DNA from: Polyodon spathula
Lineage: Eukaryota; Chordata; Actinopteri; Acipenseriformes; Polyodontidae
Direction of reading: 5' to 3'
NCBI RefSeq assembly: GCF_017654505.1
Contig: NC_054538.1
Location: 48,895,489 to 48,959,488, forward strand
Length of the DNA: 64,000 nt
The notes under the pieces are model-generated. The model was given only the letters and a program-made list of their open reading frames with translations, made no database searches and was not told where the DNA came from. Position numbers and translations under genes: made by a program. Shown here in pieces: positions 54,654 to 64,000 of this stretch (its first letter is position 1; each line of letters begins with the position of its first letter).

Positions 54654-54655
<2 letters not shown>
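53101..54655 (+). mobile_element. Tc1-like transposon with long inverted repeats
   Basis: About 150-bp terminal inverted repeats flank the element. TTACTTTAT-type AAGAATGCTTTC and AAAGTGAGTGAACAGAAGAA at the left recur inverted at 54535-54625. The transposase spans 53458-54523. Confidence 0.9.
53500..54523 (+). pseudogene. Tc1 transposase with frameshifts
   Basis: The N-terminus MARLSTATRQKVVILI leads into an HTH, but a shift near 53560 disrupts it. The next frame (53706-54020) holds HGRLAAKKPYLRRGNKAKRL and VLWTDESKFEIFG with the first catalytic Asp. A stop at 54018 and a shift follow. The last frame (54029-54523) holds [20 protein letters not shown] (second Asp), SPDLNIIESVW (Glu) and the terminal GGHTKY. 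All three acidic residues are present, but no single frame joins them. Confidence 0.9.

Positions 54656-54656
<1 letters not shown>

Positions 54657-54733
<77 letters not shown>
54657..54733. repeat. (TG)n(TA)n microsatellite
   Basis: TG repeats then TA repeats, directly right of the Tc1 element. Mirror image of the tract on its left side. Confidence 0.95.
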
Positions 54734-54739
<6 letters not shown>

Positions 54740-54781
54740 TCAGTCACAGATACCTTCAAAAAAAAAAAAAAAAAAAAAGGT

Positions 54782-56072
54782 AGGGGCGTGGATCAGAAAA
54801 CCAGTCAGTATCTGGTGTGACCACCATTTGCCTCATGCAGCGCGACACATCTCCTTCGTATAGAGTTGATCAGGCTGTTGATTTTGGCATGTGGAATGTT
54901 GTCCTACTCCTCTGTGCGAAGTTGCTGGATATTGGTGGGAACTGGAACACATTGTCGTACACGTTGATCCAGAGCATCCCAAACATGCTCAATTTCTGGT
55001 GATTATGCAGGCCATGGAAGAACTGGGACATTTTCAGCTTCCAGGAATTGTGCACAGATCCTTGCGATATGGGGCCATGCATTATCATGCTGAAACATGA
55101 GGTGATGGCGACTGATGAATGGCATGACAATGGGCCTCAGGATCTCGTCATGGTATCTCTGTGCATTCAAATTGCCATTAATAAAATGCAATTGTGTTCG
55201 TTGTCCGTAGCTTATGCCCATACCATAACCCCATCGCCACCATGGGGCACTCTGTTCACAATGCTGACATCAGCAAACTACTCGCCCACACGACGCCATA
55301 CCCGCTGTCTGCCATTTGCCAGGTACAGTTGAAACCAGGATTCATCCGTGAAAAGCACACTTCTCCAGCATGCCAGTGGCCATCAAAGATGAGCATTTTC
55401 CCACTAAAGCTGGTTACGACACCTAACTGCAGTCAGGTCAAGACCCCGGTGAGGACAAGTAGCACGAAGATGAATTTCCCTAAAACGGTTTCTGACAGTT
55501 TGTGCAGAAATTCTTCGGTTGTGCAAACTCACAATTTCATCAGCTGTCCGGGTGGCTGGTCTCAGACGATCCCGCAGACCAAGAAGCCGGATGTGGAGGT
55601 CCTGGGCTAGCGTGGTTACACGTGGTCTGCGGTTGTGAGGTCGGTTGGATGTACTGCCAAATTCTCTAAAATGACGTTGGAGGTGGCTTATGGTAGAGAA
55701 ATGAACATTCAATTCCTGCAGTCAGCATGCCAATTGTACACTCCCTCAAAACTTGAGCTATCTCTGGCATTGTGTTGTGTGAAAACTGCACATTTCAGAG
55801 TGGCCTTTTATTGTCCCCAGCACAAGGTGCACCTGTGTAATGATCATGCTGTTTAATCAGCTTCTTGATATGCCACACCTGTCAGGTGGATGGATTATCT
55901 TGGCAAAGGAGAAAAGCTCACTAACAAGGATGTAAACAAATTTGTGCACAAAATTTGAGAGAAATAAGCTTTTTGTGTGTATGGAAAATTTCTGGGATCT
56001 TTTATTTCAGCTCATGAAACATGGGACCAACACTTTACATGTTGCGTTTATATTTTTGTTCAGTGTATATAT
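54782..56072 (-). mobile_element. Tc1/mariner element, second family
   Basis: Minus frames give RHFREFGSTSNRPHNRRPRV and RRISAQTVRNRFREIHLRA (55712-55404, HTH). LNAQRYHDEILRPIVMPF and LMFQHDNAWPHIARICAQFL (second Asp) with LPWPA follow at 55221-55003, then DHQRLSMFGMLW-like text. Its 5' terminus in sense orientation reads ACTGAACAAAAATATAAACG (at 56045-56064, reversed), common to many fish copies. The opposite terminus is lost at the poly-A tract 54760-54778. Confidence 0.88.
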
Positions 56073-56099
56073 ACATACACATTTTTTTACATTTACATT

Positions 56100-57425
56100 T
56101 TTTCAGAGGCAAGAGAATTTTAATTATGAAACAGTATAGAATAACTGAAATGTCTTGGTTAGATAAGTATTCACCCCCCTGCGTCAATACTTGGTAGAAC
56201 CACCTTTGGCAGCAATTACAGCTGTGAGTCTTTTTGGGTTAAGTCTCTATCAGGTTTGCACATCTGGATCATGCAATATTCACCCATTCTTGGACAAAAA
56301 CTGTTCAAGCTCTGTCAAGTTGGATGGGGATCATTGGTGGACAGCAATCTTCAAGTCTTGCCACAGATTCTCAATCTGTTTCAAGTCCGGGCTTTGACTG
56401 GGCCACTCTAGGACATTCACTTTCTCGTTTTTAACCCACTTCAGTGTCGCTTTGGCTGTATGCTTGGGGTCATTGTCTTGCTGAAAGGTGAATCTCTGTG
56501 CCAGTCTTCAGTCTTTTGTAGATTGAAACAGGTTTTCCTCAAGATTTAGCCTATATTTAGCTCCGTCCATTTTGCCCTCTTCCTCGACAAGCTTCTCAGT
56601 CCCTGCCGATGAAAAGGATCCCCATAGCATGATGCTTCCACCACCATGCTTCACAGTAGGGATTGAGTTACCTGGGTGATGTGCTGTGCTGTGTTGGGTT
56701 TGCGTCAGACATAACGCTTTGCATTTAGGCAAAGTAGTTCCATTTTTGTTTCATCGGACCACAGAATCTTTTCCCATGTGCCTTTTTTGCAAATTCCAAG
56801 CAGGACTTTCCATGGACTTTTACAGAAATGGCTTCCTTCTTGCCACTCTTCCATACAGGCCAGATTTTTGGAGTCCCTCAGCTATTTTTGACACATGGAC
56901 AGTTTCTCCCATCTCAGCCATGGAACGCTGTAGGTCTTTCAGAGTTGTCATTGAAGTTGTCAAAGAAGCTTGATGGCTTCTTTGACCAATGCCCTTCTTA
57001 CCTGGCTGCTCATTTTGGGAGGACAGCCTGCTTTAAGCAGATTTTTGGGTGGTGCTGCATACCTTCCACTTAATGATTGACTTGACTGTGCTCCAAGAGA
57101 TATTCAATGCCTTTGAGATCTTTTTATACCCATCCCGATTTGTGTCTTTCCACAACTTTATCCTGGAGTTGTTTTGAAAGCTCCTTGGTCTTCATGGTAG
57201 TATCTTTGCTTTCAATGCACTACCCTACTGTGGGACTTTACAGAGACAGGTGTATTCAATCTGAAATCATGTGAACCACTTTTATTGCACACAGATGGGC
57301 TCCATTTAACTTATCCTGTGAAAAAGGCAATTGGTTGCACCTGAGCTTATTTAGGAGTGTCATAGCAAAGGGGTGAATACTTATCTAATAAAGACTTTTC
57401 AGGTTTTTATTTTTAATTGATTTGT
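56100..57425 (-). mobile_element. Tc1-like element, third family
   Basis: Inverted ends AGATAAGTATTCACCCCCC (56163) and GGGGTGAATACTTATCT (57370) flank broken minus frames. These include VVERHKSG, LQRSMAEMGETVHVSKIAEG, WEKILWSDETKMELL (first Asp), GGGSIMLWGSFSSAGTEKLV and YRLNLEENLFQS (56732-56508), then [16 protein letters not shown]. Multiple stops. Confidence 0.88.
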
Positions 57426-57498
57426 TTTTTCATCCCCCCCCCCCCCATTTGTTCACATATTGAAAGTGTTGAGTAGGTTGTGTAAATCAAAAGGAAAA

Positions 57499-57502
<4 letters not shown>

Positions 57503-57566
<64 letters not shown>
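57503..57566. repeat. (TA)n microsatellite
   Basis: About 62 bp of TA repeats, about 80 bp from the Tc1 end. Confidence 0.95.
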
Positions 57567-57567
<1 letters not shown>

Positions 57568-57569
57568 AT

Positions 57570-59235
57570 TTAAATGCATATAAGGACTGTACTGTAAGCA
57601 CTGTATGTATATGCATAATGGTTTTAATTTCACCAGTGAGTTTCTTTTTAATGGACTAAATGGTAATGTTTCACAGAGAAACACTGTGAAGGCACGAGGC
57701 AGTATACTAATGACATACAGAGGTGGGCACATCCCACTATTTGTTGGAGCGTAGTGTATGTTAATAAGCACAATAAGAACAGAAAATGCAGTGATAATGT
57801 TAAATGACTTAATTACTCAACCACTGTAAAAAATAAAACATTCTAAAAATCAGAAAATTTACAGCAAAAGGGAAAGAAAAGTATTATATACAAACTGGAT
57901 ATCAAAGAACAAACAAGCATAATGACCAACATACGCAAAACTAGAATCACACACCAGTAAAATGACTATATTAAGTTATGAAAAAAATACTTATAAAAGT
58001 TAACAAAATGCAGTAACTAACTAGTACAAAGATAACTGGAGATAGTGGGCCACTGTTTACACTAAGTGCATAAAGTAAGTAGATTTTTTTTTTTTTTTTT
58101 TTAAAGCCAGAATACATGCAGATAAAAACAACTGGGTCATTGGATCTAGATACACCCACAGAAACATGTGGACTCTCACAGCTTACTTACATGGCGATTT
58201 AGATGTCAGTATTTTGGATTTATAAACAATAAGAGATATATGGCTTCTGATGACTCAACTTTTAAACATTAAAGGCAAAAGTGCAAACAATTGTCACACT
58301 AATTTTCAGTGAACTGAAAACTGAATGTTTTTAAATGATCCAACTACTTCAATATTCATAACCTGTGTAACTGAAGCACATATATTAGCATGAGGAAATT
58401 AAAACAAGACACTGAAAGCCACTAGTCTCCATTTCTTGTGTAGTGTTGCATTTCAAGGAAAGAAGGTTCACAACACTCAGTGACAAGTATTCATGAAATT
58501 CAAATAGGCAATTAACTCCAGATAAGGAAACCGGATGTATTTCATTTTGTGTTAACGGAATCTTCACAAAACAAACATTAGGGTTCTAGTATGCTAAAAC
58601 GCAAAATCTGACACATTACAGTTATCCACAATTAGTAGAAACAGTATTTGCATAAAAGCAAAGTATTATATTCTAATCTTCGAGTTACACTTTTTTTTGT
58701 TGCATAAAATGTATTGAAAACATAAAAGCCACCGCTTTCAGGGTAAGTGTGTTTTTAATTTGCAGGGGGAAATCTGTCCAGAAGCACTGGTTTACAGCTG
58801 TGTTTTTTGCTTGTTGATGCAAAGTTTGTTGAGCGTTTAAATTTACTGAAACACGTTGCATCTTTGAAGTGTAAATTAATTTTACAAAATTGTGTACGTT
58901 TATACTGGGTTGCGACCCACCACGGGCCGGTGTACTAACAATACCAAAAAATAGGCCACGTTTTAGTAAACATTTAAAAACTAATAAAGAAACAATTAAT
59001 ATTAATTTAGTATTGAAATATGTTTTAATCACTAATAATAGATGTACAGGCAGCAATTCGGGGGTCAAGCATCAATGGGGGAAAAATAAGCTCCCACATA
59101 GTGCAAATAAATCACCTGTTCTGTCAAATTATAGTATGCATGCTTCATAATCAGAACTATTATTGCAGTTAAAAAAGAGAAGACAAACACTACAAGTTAT
59201 CAAAAGTAATCAAGACTTAGACACTACTAGTTAAT
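57570..59235. other. Intergenic downstream of acbd3
   Basis: A T run lies at 58085-58103. No gene recognised. Part may be long 3' UTR of acbd3 if distal poly-A sites are used. Confidence 0.45.
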
Positions 59236-59243
59236 AGCCAATT

Positions 59244-59535
59244 TTTATTTAGCAGGACAAGTTTTATTATCATTATACCAAATGCTTCTGGAGCTAGACC
59301 TTATGTAAAACAACAGGTTGATATAATCATCTCAACTTATGTATCCAACTAATTCAGAGGAGGCCGAGTCTCAATATAACTAACACAATATCATAACTGT
59401 ACAGGTTCCATATGCACCAGCTCTGAATCAGTGATTTCTATACAGAGAGGACAGATGTTAGAATTCAAAATGGGAAATCAACTACTAACCCACACTATGG
59501 TCCATCTTGCAACCCCAGTGTCTTGTGACTTGCTT
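59244..59535 (-). terminator. acbd3: acbd3 proximal 3' UTR with two candidate poly-A signals
   Basis: On the minus strand AATAAA occurs at 59263-59268 and 59244-59249, about 270-290 bp after the stop codon. Use of these sites is inferred from position only. Confidence 0.4.
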
Positions 59536-59750
59536 TTATCTGGTATAATAAACTCTGTAGTACACGGTTTTTGATCTCCATAACGAGTAGGAGTTGTCAA
59601 ATTTTAGAAGGTAAACTCCTCTCCCTGGGTACTGATGGCTGCCTGCGTACACCTCCTCATGGCAGTCTCGCCTGTACACCGGCACAATCTCATCCACCTG
59701 AGGCTTGTTGGCATTCTTTTTGGATTTTTCTTCTTCGCTTGGGTTCTCTG
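59536..59750 (-). CDS. acbd3: acbd3 terminal coding exon (GOLD domain C-terminus)
   Basis: ACBD3 (GCP60) is a Golgi peripheral membrane adaptor. It has an N-terminal acyl-CoA-binding domain and a C-terminal GOLD domain that binds giantin, and it recruits PI4KB. The exon starts after the acceptor TTTTCTATAG, uses phase 1 and encodes a Lys-rich segment ([13 protein letters not shown]), [32 protein letters not shown] and VYYRVYYTR before TAA at 59536-59538. These are the conserved last strands of the GOLD domain. The paralogue TMED8 has a similar ending, but the acidic/Lys-rich linker and [14 protein letters not shown] favour acbd3. Confidence 0.9.
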
Positions 59751-60023
59751 CTATAGAAAAACAAAGCAAACAAAATGCACCATTTACAATTATATACTGA
59801 ACCAAAAAAACCCCCACTGTAATAAGCCCTTTTGGTTCTTTATAGAAGACTCAACTCTGTTCTTTATTACTGGTTGGCGTATAGCCATACTTTATCTTTG
59901 ATGTGCTGGACTATAAAATATGCATAGTTCCACAGTGCTGCCTCCATCAGCACCTTTCAAAATCGCGCAAATACACCCAAAATATTTTCAACCGGTGAAC
60001 ATCAAATCTTGTAATTCTTTTAC

Positions 60024-60305
60024 CTTCCTCCTCCTCTTCATCACTTGACTCGCTGACGTGAACACTAACTGTTGTGTTGGGAGAATCTGTCCATTCAAAA
60101 TAAACTCCAAAACCAATGTCATAATGATCTGTGGCAAATTCCCAAAACAGATAGGACCCCTCTTCATGTGTAGGAACACGGACTGTCACCACTTCCCCTC
60201 GACCCACTGTGATCACAGAGTCTGCATCCTGTCGGATCTTCTCCTTGAAGTCTTTAATTTGCGGCCTGGTCCACATGGAGGGCGCAGCTATAACAGGGGA
60301 TGCAT
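60024..60305 (-). CDS. acbd3: acbd3 penultimate exon (GOLD domain)
   Basis: The exon is bounded by acceptor TTTGATAG and donor GAAG|GTAAAA, phase 1 at both ends. It encodes [59 protein letters not shown] and an acidic SSDEEEEE tail. GRGE, WEFAT and the FGVYFEW strand are GOLD landmarks. The frame is intact, with no stop or shift, consistent with a functional host gene. Confidence 0.93.
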
Positions 60306-60736
60306 CTATCAAAGGGATATATAAAATAAAAAAAAGTATTTAAGAGGCTTTTAAATTAATTTTTACAAACACGCAGAACTTGCCAATGAGAAGCAAGCTC
60401 TTGTTTACAGTTTTATCCTGCTTGGATTAGGCTGCCTGCAAGACTGGTCTCTTAACATGAACATTGTAAAAGTTCCAGATTGACCTTCCAAGTATGTCCT
60501 AAGGGCACTGAAGTGATTAAGCAATGGAGTACAGGCAATTCTATTTTCCTTCTAATGTGTCCTCATAAAGTGGTGCTTCATGTCAGGGCTATACCGCAGG
60601 AACAATTAAAAAAAGTAATCAGAAAAGAAAATAATAAAAAAAGAAGGTGTGATGTTCTAAAGACCTCCATTTAGACATTTCAGGTGATGTACATTACTCT
60701 TAGCATTAAGTTACCATATTGCTACAGATATTGTAC

Positions 60737-60908
60737 CTTTTGGTCCACTTTCTGACACTCCCTCTCCTAATTCTGGCTCAGGCTCTTTCTCAAAGATTTC
60801 TGTGTGAGAACTGGCCTGTCCATTAACAGTTGGGCTCTCTCCTGGATGGACCTTTGCCGCCACTGCTGAGGCCACTATTGCAGATTCCTGTTGCTTCTGT
60901 AGGGCTGC
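60737..60908 (-). CDS. acbd3: acbd3 exon encoding Gln-rich linker before GOLD
   Basis: Acceptor AAATCTTTGCAG and donor AAAG|GTACAA delimit an exon reading AALQKQQESAIVA, SPTVNGQASSHTEIFEKEPE and ending SGPK, phase 1. The Gln-rich start continues the coiled-coil Q-rich region of ACBD3, and the rest is a variable linker. The splice to 60305 keeps frame (K-D-A-S-P). Upstream exons, including the acyl-CoA-binding domain, lie beyond 64000. Confidence 0.85.
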
Positions 60909-60914
60909 CTGCAA

Positions 60915-61330
60915 AGATTTAAATGATTATACTTGCTAGTTAGTCCCGCCAGTGTTTAGATCTTTCAAGTAATTTACACAACATTTACCATTTGATTTGT
61001 GCCCTCTTATGGTGGATCATTACTAAAGACCTTTACCAGGGTTTTCCAAAATCTTACGATTATTTTCGGGAATGATCAGTGTCTATTTTTTGGCATACTA
61101 TTGTATTGTAAGGCGATATATAGTACATAATATCAATATATATGCACCAAAAAATCCACATGTTTTTCCCTTTGTTGTGATATCGTAAAAATGTGTACCC
61201 AGGTGCTTGTCAAGAGTTATATGGTATAGAGGCTGTATGCCTTTAAGAAAGGCATGATGGGATATCAGACGAGCCCTTGTGAGCCGACATACACAGGTGT
61301 TGTATTAACACCAGCAGAATACGGTAACCC
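60915..61330. other. acbd3 intron sequence
   Basis: Intronic, with GATATC/ATCG-type short palindromes. No gene recognised. Confidence 0.5.
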
Positions 61331-61333
61331 CAG

Positions 61334-61445
61334 TTTTAGGGATGAGACGATACACTAAGTTCACGATATGACACATATCACGATACACAAGCCACGATAT
61401 GATCTGTATCGCGATACATATTTAATTTTTAATAATTCGATAGAT
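61334..61445. repeat. hAT-terminus-like repeat with ATCACGATAC motifs
   Basis: TAGGGATGAGACGATACACT then repeated CACGATA and TATCACGATAC. This is the style of terminal regions of many fish hAT elements. No partner end was seen. Confidence 0.4.
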
Positions 61446-61544
61446 ACTGTAAGATGTTCACACATATATATATCATCGAGATTTTTAACTCTGGTCGTTA
61501 AAAAGAATAGAAATTCTCTGGTCGTTGACACCTTTCTTAAATCA

Positions 61545-63128
61545 GCATGTCTACATGTATGGCAGCCATTCCATTCCAGTGTCTGTTGAATTCCAACACA
61601 GGCACACCTCATTCTACTGAATGAGGTACTGATTAGGGGATCACCTGAACCAAATCTTATTTAATGAGGAAAAGTATAAAAACCACTCCTGTAGTCATCA
61701 CTATCCTCTTGCAATAGGACCAGCTGGATGGCAAAACAGTGCTAGTAGTACCTCAAAAGTAATTGGAATCAAAAAATAACTATTGACCATGCCCAAAGAG
61801 TTGAAAAGGAAAGTTTTGAGTGAGGAAAAGAAGGGTTCAATTCTGGCTTTACTGGCAGAGGGATACAGTGAGCGTCGGGTTGCTTCCATCCTTAAAATTT
61901 CAAAGACGGCGGTTCATAAGAACAAGGTCAAGCAGCACACATTGGGGACAACAAAGCTACAGACCGGCAGAGGGCGAAAACGACTCTCCACTGACCGGGA
62001 TGACCGCCAACTCATTCGAATGTCACTCAGCAACCGTAGGATGACATCAAGTGACCTACAAAAAGAATGGCAAATGGCAGCTGGGGTGAAGTGCACGGCG
62101 AGGACGGTTCGAAACAGGCTCCTAGGGGCAGGGCTGAAGTCGTGCAAAGCTAGAAAAAAGCCCTTCATCAATGAGAAGCAAAGAAGAGCCAGGCTGAGGT
62201 TTGCAAAAGACCATAAGGATTGGACCGTAGAGGACTGGAGTAAGGTCATCTTCTCTGATGAGTCCAATTTTCAGCTTTGCCCAACACCTGGTCGTCTAAT
62301 GGTTAGACGGAGACCTGGAGAGGCCTACAAGCCACAGTGTCTCGCACCCACTGTGAAATGTGGTGGAGGATCGGTGATGATCTGGGGGTGCTTCAGCAAG
62401 GCTGGAATCGGGCAGATTTGTCTTTGTGAAGGACGCATGAATCAAGCCAAGTACAAGGTTGTCCTGGAAGAAAACTTGCTTCCTTCTGCTCAGACAATGT
62501 TCCCCAACTCTGAGGATTGGTTTTTCCAGCAGGACAATGCTCCATGCCACACAGCCAGGTCAATCAAGGTGTGGATGGAGGACCACCAGATCAAGACCCT
62601 GTCATGGCCAGCCCAATCTCCAGACCTGAACCCCATTGAAAACCTCTGGAATGTGATCAAGAGGAAGATGGATGGTCACAAGCCATCAAACAAAGCCGAG
62701 CTGCTTGAATTTTTGCGCCAGGAGTGGCATAAAGTCACCCAACATCAATGTGAAAGACTGGTGGAGAGCATGCCAAGACGCATGAAAGCTGTGATTGAAA
62801 ATCAGGGTTATTCCACCAAATATTGATTTCTGAACTCTTCCTAAGTTAAAACATTAGTATTGTGTTGTTTAAAAATGAATCTGAACTTATTTTCTTTGCA
62901 TTATTCGAGGTCTGACAACACTGCATCTTTTTTGTTATTTTGACCAGTTGTCATTTTCTGCAAATAAATGCTCTAAATGACAATATTTTTATTTGGAATT
63001 TGGGAGAAATGTTGTCAGTAGTTTATAGAATAAAACAAAAATGTTCATTTTACCCAAACACATACCTATAAATAGTAAAACCAGAGAAACTGATAATTTT
63101 GCAGTGGTCTCAATTTTTTCCAAAGCTG
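61545..63128 (+). mobile_element. Tc1-like transposon with intact transposase, left inverted repeat missing
   Basis: The right terminus reads GCAGTGGTCTCAATTTTTTC, CAAAGCTG then TA (63129). The expected inverted partner CAGCTTTGGAAAAAA was not found upstream of the 5' UTR (61560-61782). It lies in an intron of acbd3, antisense to the gene. Confidence 0.88.
61783..62826 (+). CDS. Tc1-like DD34E transposase, complete frame
   Basis: A 347-codon uninterrupted frame, about the normal length for Tc1 transposases (340-350). The N-terminal paired-type HTH pair is seen as LALLAEGYSERRVASIL-KISKTAVHK and TSSDLQKEWQ...CTARTVRNRL, with an AT-hook-like GRGRKR between. The catalytic core has VIFSDESNFQL (first Asp), WFFQQDNAPCHTARS (second Asp) and SPDLNPIENLW (Glu) with 34 residues between the last two, the DD34E spacing. 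GGGSVMIWGCFS is the glycine-rich box. It would cut and paste elements into TA sites. With one terminal repeat apparently missing, the copy may only act in trans. Confidence 0.95.
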   Translation: MTMPKELKRKVLSEEKKGSILALLAEGYSERRVASILKISKTAVHKNKVKQHTLGTTKLQTGRGRKRLSTDRDDRQLIRMSLSNRRMTSSDLQKEWQMAAGVKCTARTVRNRLLGAGLKSCKARKKPFINEKQRRARLRFAKDHKDWTVEDWSKVIFSDESNFQLCPTPGRLMVRRRPGEAYKPQCLAPTVKCGGGSVMIWGCFSKAGIGQICLCEGRMNQAKYKVVLEENLLPSAQTMFPNSEDWFFQQDNAPCHTARSIKVWMEDHQIKTLSWPAQSPDLNPIENLWNVIKRKMDGHKPSNKAELLEFLRQEWHKVTQHQCERLVESMPRRMKAVIENQGYSTKY

Positions 63129-63142
63129 TATGTATGTATGTA

Positions 63143-63217
<75 letters not shown>
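63129..63217. repeat. (TATG)n(TG)n(TA)n microsatellite between two Tc1 elements
   Basis: The tract starts at the TA next to the Tc1 right end and ends just before TTACACACATACACAGTG, the left end of the next Tc1. Confidence 0.95.
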
Positions 63218-63219
<2 letters not shown>

Positions 63220-63227
63220 CACACATA

Positions 63228-64000
63228 CACAGTGCCTTGCAAAAGTATTCAGACCCCTGACCAATTCTCTCATATTACCAAATTACAAATGGTACATTGA
63301 AATTTCGTTCTGTTTGATATTTTATTTTTAAACACTGAAACTCAGAATCAATTATTGTAAGGTGACATTGGTTTTATGTTGAGAAATATTTAAGAAAAAT
63401 AAAAAAAAAACTGAAATATCTTGCTTGCATAAGTATTCAACCCCTGTGCTGTGGAAGCTCTAACGAGGGCACAATTACCTTACCATTGGCCTCCACCTGT
63501 GAACCATTAAAGTTGCTGTCACATTTTCTGAATAAAAACCCCACTGTTGAAGGATCATTGGCAAGGCTGTGAATCTGAAGGAAAATGAAGAACAAAGAGC
63601 ATTCTACAGAAGTTAGAGATAAAGTAATACAAATGCATAGGTTAGGGAAAGGGTACAAAATAATATCCAAGTGTTTGGATATCCCAGTGAGCACAGCTGG
63701 ATCAATAATCAGGAAGTGGAAGCTGCATCACACCACCCAGGCACTGCCAAGAAAAGGCCATCCCTCAAAACTCAGCGCTCAAACAAGAAGGAGATTTGTG
63801 AGAGAAGCCACAGAGAGGCCAACAATCACTTTGAAGGAGCTACAGAGTTCAGTGGCTGGGAGTGGAGTAATGGTGCACCAGTCAACCATATCAAGAGCTC
63901 TGCATAACACTGGCCTATATGGGAGGGTGGCAAGAAAGAAGCTGTTACTCAAAAAGTACCATCTGAAAGCGCTTCTGGAGTTTGCCAGAAAGCATGAGAG
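63228..64000 (+). mobile_element. Tc1-like element, 5' part, cut by window edge
   Basis: The left terminus CACAGTGCCTTGCAAAAGTA lies next to TA. A further CATAAGTATTCAACCCC motif at 63428 fits an inner repeat. From about 63595 broken plus frames show HRLGKGYK, SAGSIIRKWKLHHTTQ, RKGHPSKLSAQTRR and ITLKELQSS, the two HTH units of a Tc1 transposase. The catalytic part lies outside the window. Confidence 0.88.

Noticed and set aside
55194..55610. 138-codon plus-strand frame
   Set aside because: It is antisense to the minus-strand Tc1 transposase relic.
61914..62267. 117-codon minus-strand frame
   Set aside because: Antisense shadow of the intact Tc1 transposase.

Overview
This window reads as repeat-dense vertebrate DNA, most likely from a ray-finned fish. 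CR1 LINEs, many Tc1/mariner copies, DIRS, hAT, Tigger, a Ty3/gypsy element of the Gmr1 type and a tRNA-derived SINE are all present. An early-branching lineage such as sturgeon or paddlefish would fit the CR1 and SINE content, but that is an inference. Only one ordinary host gene is recognisable. The last three coding exons of acbd3 (Golgi resident protein GCP60) lie on the minus strand at 59536-60908. They have consensus splice sites, matching intron phases and a GOLD domain, and the rest of the gene lies beyond the right edge. Two Tc1 elements sit upstream of these exons, at 61545-63128 (347-codon open transposase) and 63228-64000 (cut by the edge).

The most unusual content is in the first 18 kb. 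On the minus strand, pieces of one multi-exon gene run in order from 17640 down to 3638: an integrase core fragment, a GPY/F integrase C-terminal module, a proline-rich repeat linker, and four exons of a Ulp1/SENP-type cysteine protease domain. Integrase plus GPY/F plus Ulp1 is the architecture described for Ginger1 DNA transposons. Three retroelements have landed in it. A CR1 LINE (4226-8505) lies in an intron. A Gmr1-like Ty3/gypsy element (10056-15140, 5-bp target duplication AGGGC) splits an exon. An LTR element with a gag-like proline-rich frame (15707-16990) lies between the integrase pieces. The gypsy element has the uncommon pol order protease - integrase - reverse transcriptase - RNase H.

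From 18 to 36 kb there are a SINE-like tRNA relic, LINE 3' fragments, a 111-bp hAT MITE with perfect 8-bp target duplication, a CR1 fragment, a gypsy integrase with its core deleted, a SINE followed by a 5S rRNA fragment, USP-like and PHD-like exons on the plus strand, pieces of one LTR family, and a DIRS-type tyrosine-recombinase element. From 36 to 57 kb the layout is a chain of decayed DNA transposons: two hATs, Tigger, two piggyBac-like TTAA elements and Tc1 copies. It also holds CR1 debris, a solo LTR with target duplication, a three-unit satellite-like block and long (TA)n/(CA)n tracts that often abut Tc1 ends.

The LTR family in six copies carries a conserved dyad (arms of about 23 bp) just upstream of its TATA box. 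No rRNA operon, functional tRNA gene, CRISPR array or infectious virus was found. Gaps without recognisable content are listed as such.
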